NCBI RefSeq assembly: GCF_026151205.1
Contig: NC_087081.1
Location: 9,297,246 to 9,357,245 of the forward strand
DNA: 60,000 nucleotides
Source of the DNA: Bolinopsis microptera
Taxonomy: Eukaryota; Ctenophora; Tentaculata; Lobata; Bolinopsidae
Reading direction: 5' to 3'
Below the pieces are notes generated by a model that saw only the letters and a program-made list of their open reading frames with translations, did no database searches and was not told where the DNA came from. This document shows, piece by piece, positions 47,301-53,300 of the stretch (position 1 is its first letter; each line of letters starts with the position of its first letter). The position numbers and the translations under genes were made by a program.

Positions 47301-50300
47301 GAAGTCGCCTCACAGGTAATTAAAGCTTCCATACCAAAAATATTTAGCAGAGAGTATGCCGAATTTTATGCTTAAGACGAGGGTTCAACACCCATCAGCG
47401 TAGCTAAAACCAGTAAGAAGATATTTGAGCTCAAAACCACCTGAGGGGTAAAATTTTACCGTGTGAAAGATCGAGGCTAGGTCAACTATCGGCTTTAGCA
47501 TGGTCTATAATGGTACCACGTAAAAATCAAAGTGCTTGGAGCCTTGCCTAGTGTTGTTCCTACAAGAAAATATCCCCAAAGGGTGGAAGGTGGTTCGTTA
47601 GGATGGGGCTAGATCGTATTTTTCTATGAAAACCACATCTTTATTTGCCATAGGGTTAATTTCGTCCCAAAAGTGATCGACCAAAGTAAATTTTGACAAT
47701 CTCAACCCATAGAGGACTTCTTTAGTATCCTGGCAACACATGTACATGCCCGGAATATGGCTAACAAGCATACATGGGCCCTAGGGCACAAAAGAAGAGA
47801 CTGCGCCAACACGATTTTAGGCCCAACTGTACAGACGAATTTTTGAGCTTGAAGAAAGAAGCCCTCCTGAACCAATCAAAATGGGCTCATGGGCGCTTGT
47901 CATTGACCATACTTGTTCAATATTGCCCGCTTTACAACGCTGTTTCATTGGTTTGAACCAAAAATAGTTTTATCGACACTAAAAAGACCCTTGAAAAAAG
48001 TCCCATTTTTTAGCCATCACCCGTTATCACATATATCGTAACCATTAAACCTGAAGAATTAACAACCTTGGTCGAGCCAGACCGTGATATTTGTTTTCCG
48101 AATCTAAACAAGGAGAACGGGAAGCAGGCTCTTACACTTACTTTAACAGAAGCCGGTAAAGCCAGGAAATTTTCCTCACAGCTCACAGTACACTCCGTCC
48201 CTGCCACGTATCTTCCCTCATCTTCCTCCGAGCAAGCTATGTTACCGTTAACGGGGGCACTTAACGGGATACATTGTCCTCCATCTGTTGGGGGAGAAAT
48301 TGAGGATAACAGCGGGGTTTAGCATCGTAGAAGAATAGGACAGGATTACGTTAGAAGGTTATAAGTTAATGCTATCTTTAGGGAAGGTAGAGAGGGTGAG
48401 AATTGTAAAGTTCTTTAGATTTTACCATGTTTAATGCAGATAGGTGCCGTATCCTCCCATCCACCCTCAGCACACTTCCTCGGGTTTGGTCCGATAGGAA
48501 TGTAGTCTGTGGCACACGTTACTTGTACTTCCTGGAGAGGGCAATCAAATAGCTGATTACAATCTTAATAAATTCCCCCAATGAAATTGACAACTGATAT
48601 TTACAGTTAAGCCTGAAGCACATACGTCCTCTTTTCCTATGCTATGTTGCACATGCAATTATTTTGTGTCACTGAGAAGAAGTCATTCTTGGACCTTTTA
48701 CTGAAAATATAATCAGACACTGAATTAATTTGAACACTATTTCAATCTGTGGTGATGTTCCTCTTAATCCTCATCCTTTTTTAATCAAATGACCTAATCA
48801 GGAAGCGGGGACTTACATCTTTAGTTATATAGGGATGCTTGATGCTGAGTTTTCCATTCTTCACGATAAACTCGTCGCAATTTGTGTTGATCGCTGAACA
48901 TTTTAAGGTTCAGACAATAATCATTCAATGTTTATAATTTTAAATTTTGTCCTATAATGCTTGAATTTGTATTAATGTTCGGCAAAACAACAAACTTACC
49001 ACTTGAAGGTTCAAACCTGTGCACTTTGGAGCTTTGCTGCTAAACTTAGTTCCTTTACACATTATAGAGGGGTTTCCATCTATTACAAAGTTTTCGTTAC
49101 AAGTATAGTCCACAACGTCTCCCATGACGTAGCTAGTGACCTGTTCTCTGGAAGTATGATAGCTTCCTCCAGGAATATCAACTTCTGCATCCTCGGGATT
49201 GCACGTCTCTAAAATAGAATTAGTTTCATGGTTCAAGAGATTTCAGAATTTAACAGTTTTGTTAGTGCAAAAACATTTCGAGATATAATATGCAGTAGTT
49301 TATTTCTGCAGCATTGCAAAATTGCAGAATATAACTAATGATAATAACGATTATGCCGTCACGGCTTGGATTAAACTAAATGGAGATCGCACCACAATCA
49401 TTAGTCCAAGAAAAGTAAATCCATACTAGCTCTTGTTTGACCGAATCAATTAGAATTACCGAATTATCAGGTGATATAGGTACCGTTAGGAGTTGTAATA
49501 CAATAATACCTTGTCTGTTGAGTGCTACGGGCGAGCCCGGCACGATTACTAAGCCATGGTGTCCACCACTTTTCGGGGAAATAATTCCCGGAAAATATTA
49601 TAACACCGCTTGTCGGACATTGACTCGGTAACAATTAGTTTGGGGTTCACCCTGATTTTTTGTGTGAAACTTAACTTCGAGACTAACAAACTAGGACCCG
49701 TGGATTAAATATATTAAAATCAATGTAATATTTTTCTCAAAAGTCAGCCAAACTTTACATGCGGTCGACACTCGACACCTGGAGTCCCCGGCCCCCTCCA
49801 AGGTTCGACCACGGACTCTAGTTTGTTGGTCAACTGCTATCTCGAAATCAAGTTTCACCAAAAAATCAGGGTGAACCCCCTAAATGGTTTTGGCTCATTT
49901 TTAAAATACGTTTGTAATGTGTATTCATACAAATCTTAAAACACTATTTGTCGCCCTTCCTCCCCTCCCTCGAACTGGTTCCCCTCCCTCGATCTGGTTC
50001 CCCTCCCTCGAACTGGTTCCTCTCCCTCGAACTACGGAACTGGTTCCCCTCCCTCGAACTGGTTCCCCTCCCTCGAACTGGTACTTAAGTTCAACATCGA
50101 CGTACTAGAAAAAAATGTAAGACCATCATCAATCCACTATTACTAAAAACTACCAACCTTTAACTTGGTAGCCTATCAATGGAAGAACTTGTGTTGGATA
50201 TTGGGACCTCCAGTTTCCTTTGGGGTAGTATTGACAAAACACGTATGCTCTCCGGAGAGTTGCAGACGTTCTAAACCCACAATTCAGCTGCGTCGTACTC

Positions 50301-53300
50301 TTCCATATTACCTGTGTGAACTGACTTGCCATGGCCGTGCTCGTGCTCAGCTCAAAGTTCCAGTTTTCTATTTTGTTGTACCAACGTTCAATATTAGAAA
50401 GGAGAATTGGACCAGGGTCGGGATCTTCTCCTCTGTAAGACGACCAGGCTGCGTTCTCTCCGAACGCCCTAGGCCAGGGCGACATTTTGAATTCACCAGT
50501 CTCTCCAACTTGATCGGCCCATTGCTGAGCTGTGAACTCCTTATCATCATCAGTTATCTCTGCATAACAGAGCGGGGGTGTGTCTTGATGCTTAGCTCGG
50601 TACTCGTTATGTTTGTCAAGAACCAACTGTTCCATTTCATTCAGATTAGTCATGCAACCCTTTGTCTTCACTCTGTCTTCCTCTGTAAGATAATATCTGG
50701 TCATCATTTTATAAGGAGATTAATAAAATTTGGATATTTCGCAGGATATAAACAATTTATATTTTAACATCGAAATATAATTATCGTGCGAGACTTCCTC
50801 ACAAATCAGTTTTTCGATAATCTTAGGCTGAAGATTTAGTCAACTGCTCACCATTACCTTCAGAATCCTGTTCTGTGTCATCTTCTGAATCATCTTTTGA
50901 ATCATCTTCTGAATCATCTTCTGTATCTTCTTCTGAATCATCTTCTGAATAATCTTCTGAATAATCTTCTGTATCTTCTTCTGATTCATCTTCTGAATCA
51001 TCTTCTGAATCATCTTTCAGATCAGATTCTGAATCATCTTTCAGATCAGATTCTGCAACTTCTGAACAAGTATTTTAGTTTAATTGAAGAGTGGCAGTAG
51101 GCTATATCGTACTATCGTATTTTATTGTACAGAGTACACAGTATGCCCCTCTGAAAGTGGTTGGACGGTGTGTAATCGTTTGATTTATTGAATGGGTTGG
51201 CTAGAACTTCTACTGTGTACAAGCGAATCATAGAATGGATACGATTCTCACTGCTAGTTAATTCAGAAAACTCAGGAGGTTTACGGCAATGTGCCGGCCC
51301 ATAACTTTTTAAAATTAACTACCAGTGAAAATCATGTTCATTCTTAGCAAGGGCAAGTATTTAGTTCTAAAACAATACGGTAACCATAATTGAGGCAATA
51401 AATCAGTATATACCTTACTCGGGATTATTACGACGGGTTTATTAACGACCGGTTAAAATATGGTTCGGGAAAAATATGGCGAAATTGCTCAAAACCCACC
51501 ACATTTTCCCGGTCGCCATTTTACCGGTGTCCAACCTTTCAATTTTAGATTCAAAAATTTTGTCTCAGATGTAAATTTCCTTATTAGAGATAAGCAAGTT
51601 TAGAAATTTTCGCATTGCTAAAACTTGTGAAACAAGTCGAATTATCAATAATTGTTGAAAGTAGACAGAAATAATGACTGTTTCTTTTACTTTGAGTCCT
51701 ATTTCATCATGTAGAGATAGTCAATACCTAAGAAATTAAAAATTGGCCTATTTAAATCAACTTTGACAATAAGGATATATGACAAGAATTGGGCAAAAAG
51801 GTGAATTTTTTGCAATTTTAGTCAAATGAAGTCGAAAAACCTACAACAAGTGTCCCAATAGTCTTCTTTAGTGAATATAAGACAACGATTAAAATATGAG
51901 CACCCATACCCCTTGGGAACCCTAAAAGCTGAGACGGCGGGTTTATTAACGACCGGTGAAAATGTGGTTCGGGAAAAATATGGCGAAATTACCCTAAACC
52001 CGCCACTTTATCCCGGTCATAATAATCCCGAGTAAGGTATTTATAAATACTGATTCAATACCTCTATCTATAACATCATCATGACAAGGTGTGGATCATT
52101 GCAACTTAGAAGTAAAAGAACTGTATATGAAACTTGTAAGAGACTAATAGCGATTAATTTTAAAATCGATCGAGAATCAATAAATACGTTCTATTAGTAT
52201 TATATGGATAGAAGGAGTTTCAATAACATACATTGAATGCTACAAAAGATTATTGCATTTACACAAATTGTGTCAATCGATATTGTAGGTGCTTTAAATA
52301 AGTTTACTATATACTAATAAATTGCTCACCAAATGTCAAGTTCTCGAGAAGATTATTCAAAATATCTGATTGTGTCTCTGAGGTGACCCCATCTGTAATG
52401 TAATATCTTGTTACGTCTTTAAATAAAGGATTTCAACTGCCATGAGTGGTTTAATTAAATAATCAAAAATATTAGGAAACTCTATTTCGGTATCTAAATT
52501 ATATTATTATACAAGGCATCCGCCATCCAATATTTATGATACAATTACAAATGGAGATCCAGTTGTCCACAACTTACTATCATCTTCTGAATCGTTTTCT
52601 AAATTCTGTTCCGAATCCACTTTTGGATCGGACTCTGCACCATCTGGACAAATTTCATTTTAATAATCTGGCCATGGTCTAGGCACTGTCTAAGTATTTT
52701 GCTTGAACATTAAAAAGGCGTGGATGATTGAAGCAAAAGAAGTTTCAATAGAAGTACTGTAAGATGAGAGTACTGTAAAATAATAGTACTGTAAAATAAG
52801 AGTGCTGTAAGATAAGAGTACTGTAAGATAAAAGTACTGTAAGATAATAGTACTGTAAGATAAGAGTACTGTAAAATAAAAGTACTGTAAGATAGGAGTA
52901 CTGTAAGATAAGAGTACTGTAAGATAAGAGTGCTGTAAGATAAGAGTACTGTAAGATAAGAGTACTGTAAGATAAGAGTGCTGTAAGATAAGAGTACTGT
53001 AAGATAGGAGTACTGTAAGATAAGAGTACTGTAAGATAAGAGTACAGTAAGGTAAAAGTACTGTAAGATAAGAGTACTGTAAGATAAGAGTACTGTAAGA
53101 TAAGAGTACTGTAAGATAAGAGTACTGTGAGATAAGAGTACTGTAAGATAAGAGTACTGTAAGAAAAGAGTACTGTAAGATAAGAGCACTGTAAGATAAG
53201 AGTACTGTAAGATAAGAGTACTGTAAGATAAGAGTACTGTAAGATAAGAGTAGTGTAAGATAAGATTACTGTAAGATAAGAGTACTGTAAGATAAGAGTA

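Noticed and set aside
48999-49016. Stronger-looking donor (GTG then gtaagt) for the first sushi exon
   Set aside because: It would put the next sushi exon out of frame. The donor at 49017 restores phase and gives conserved cysteines.
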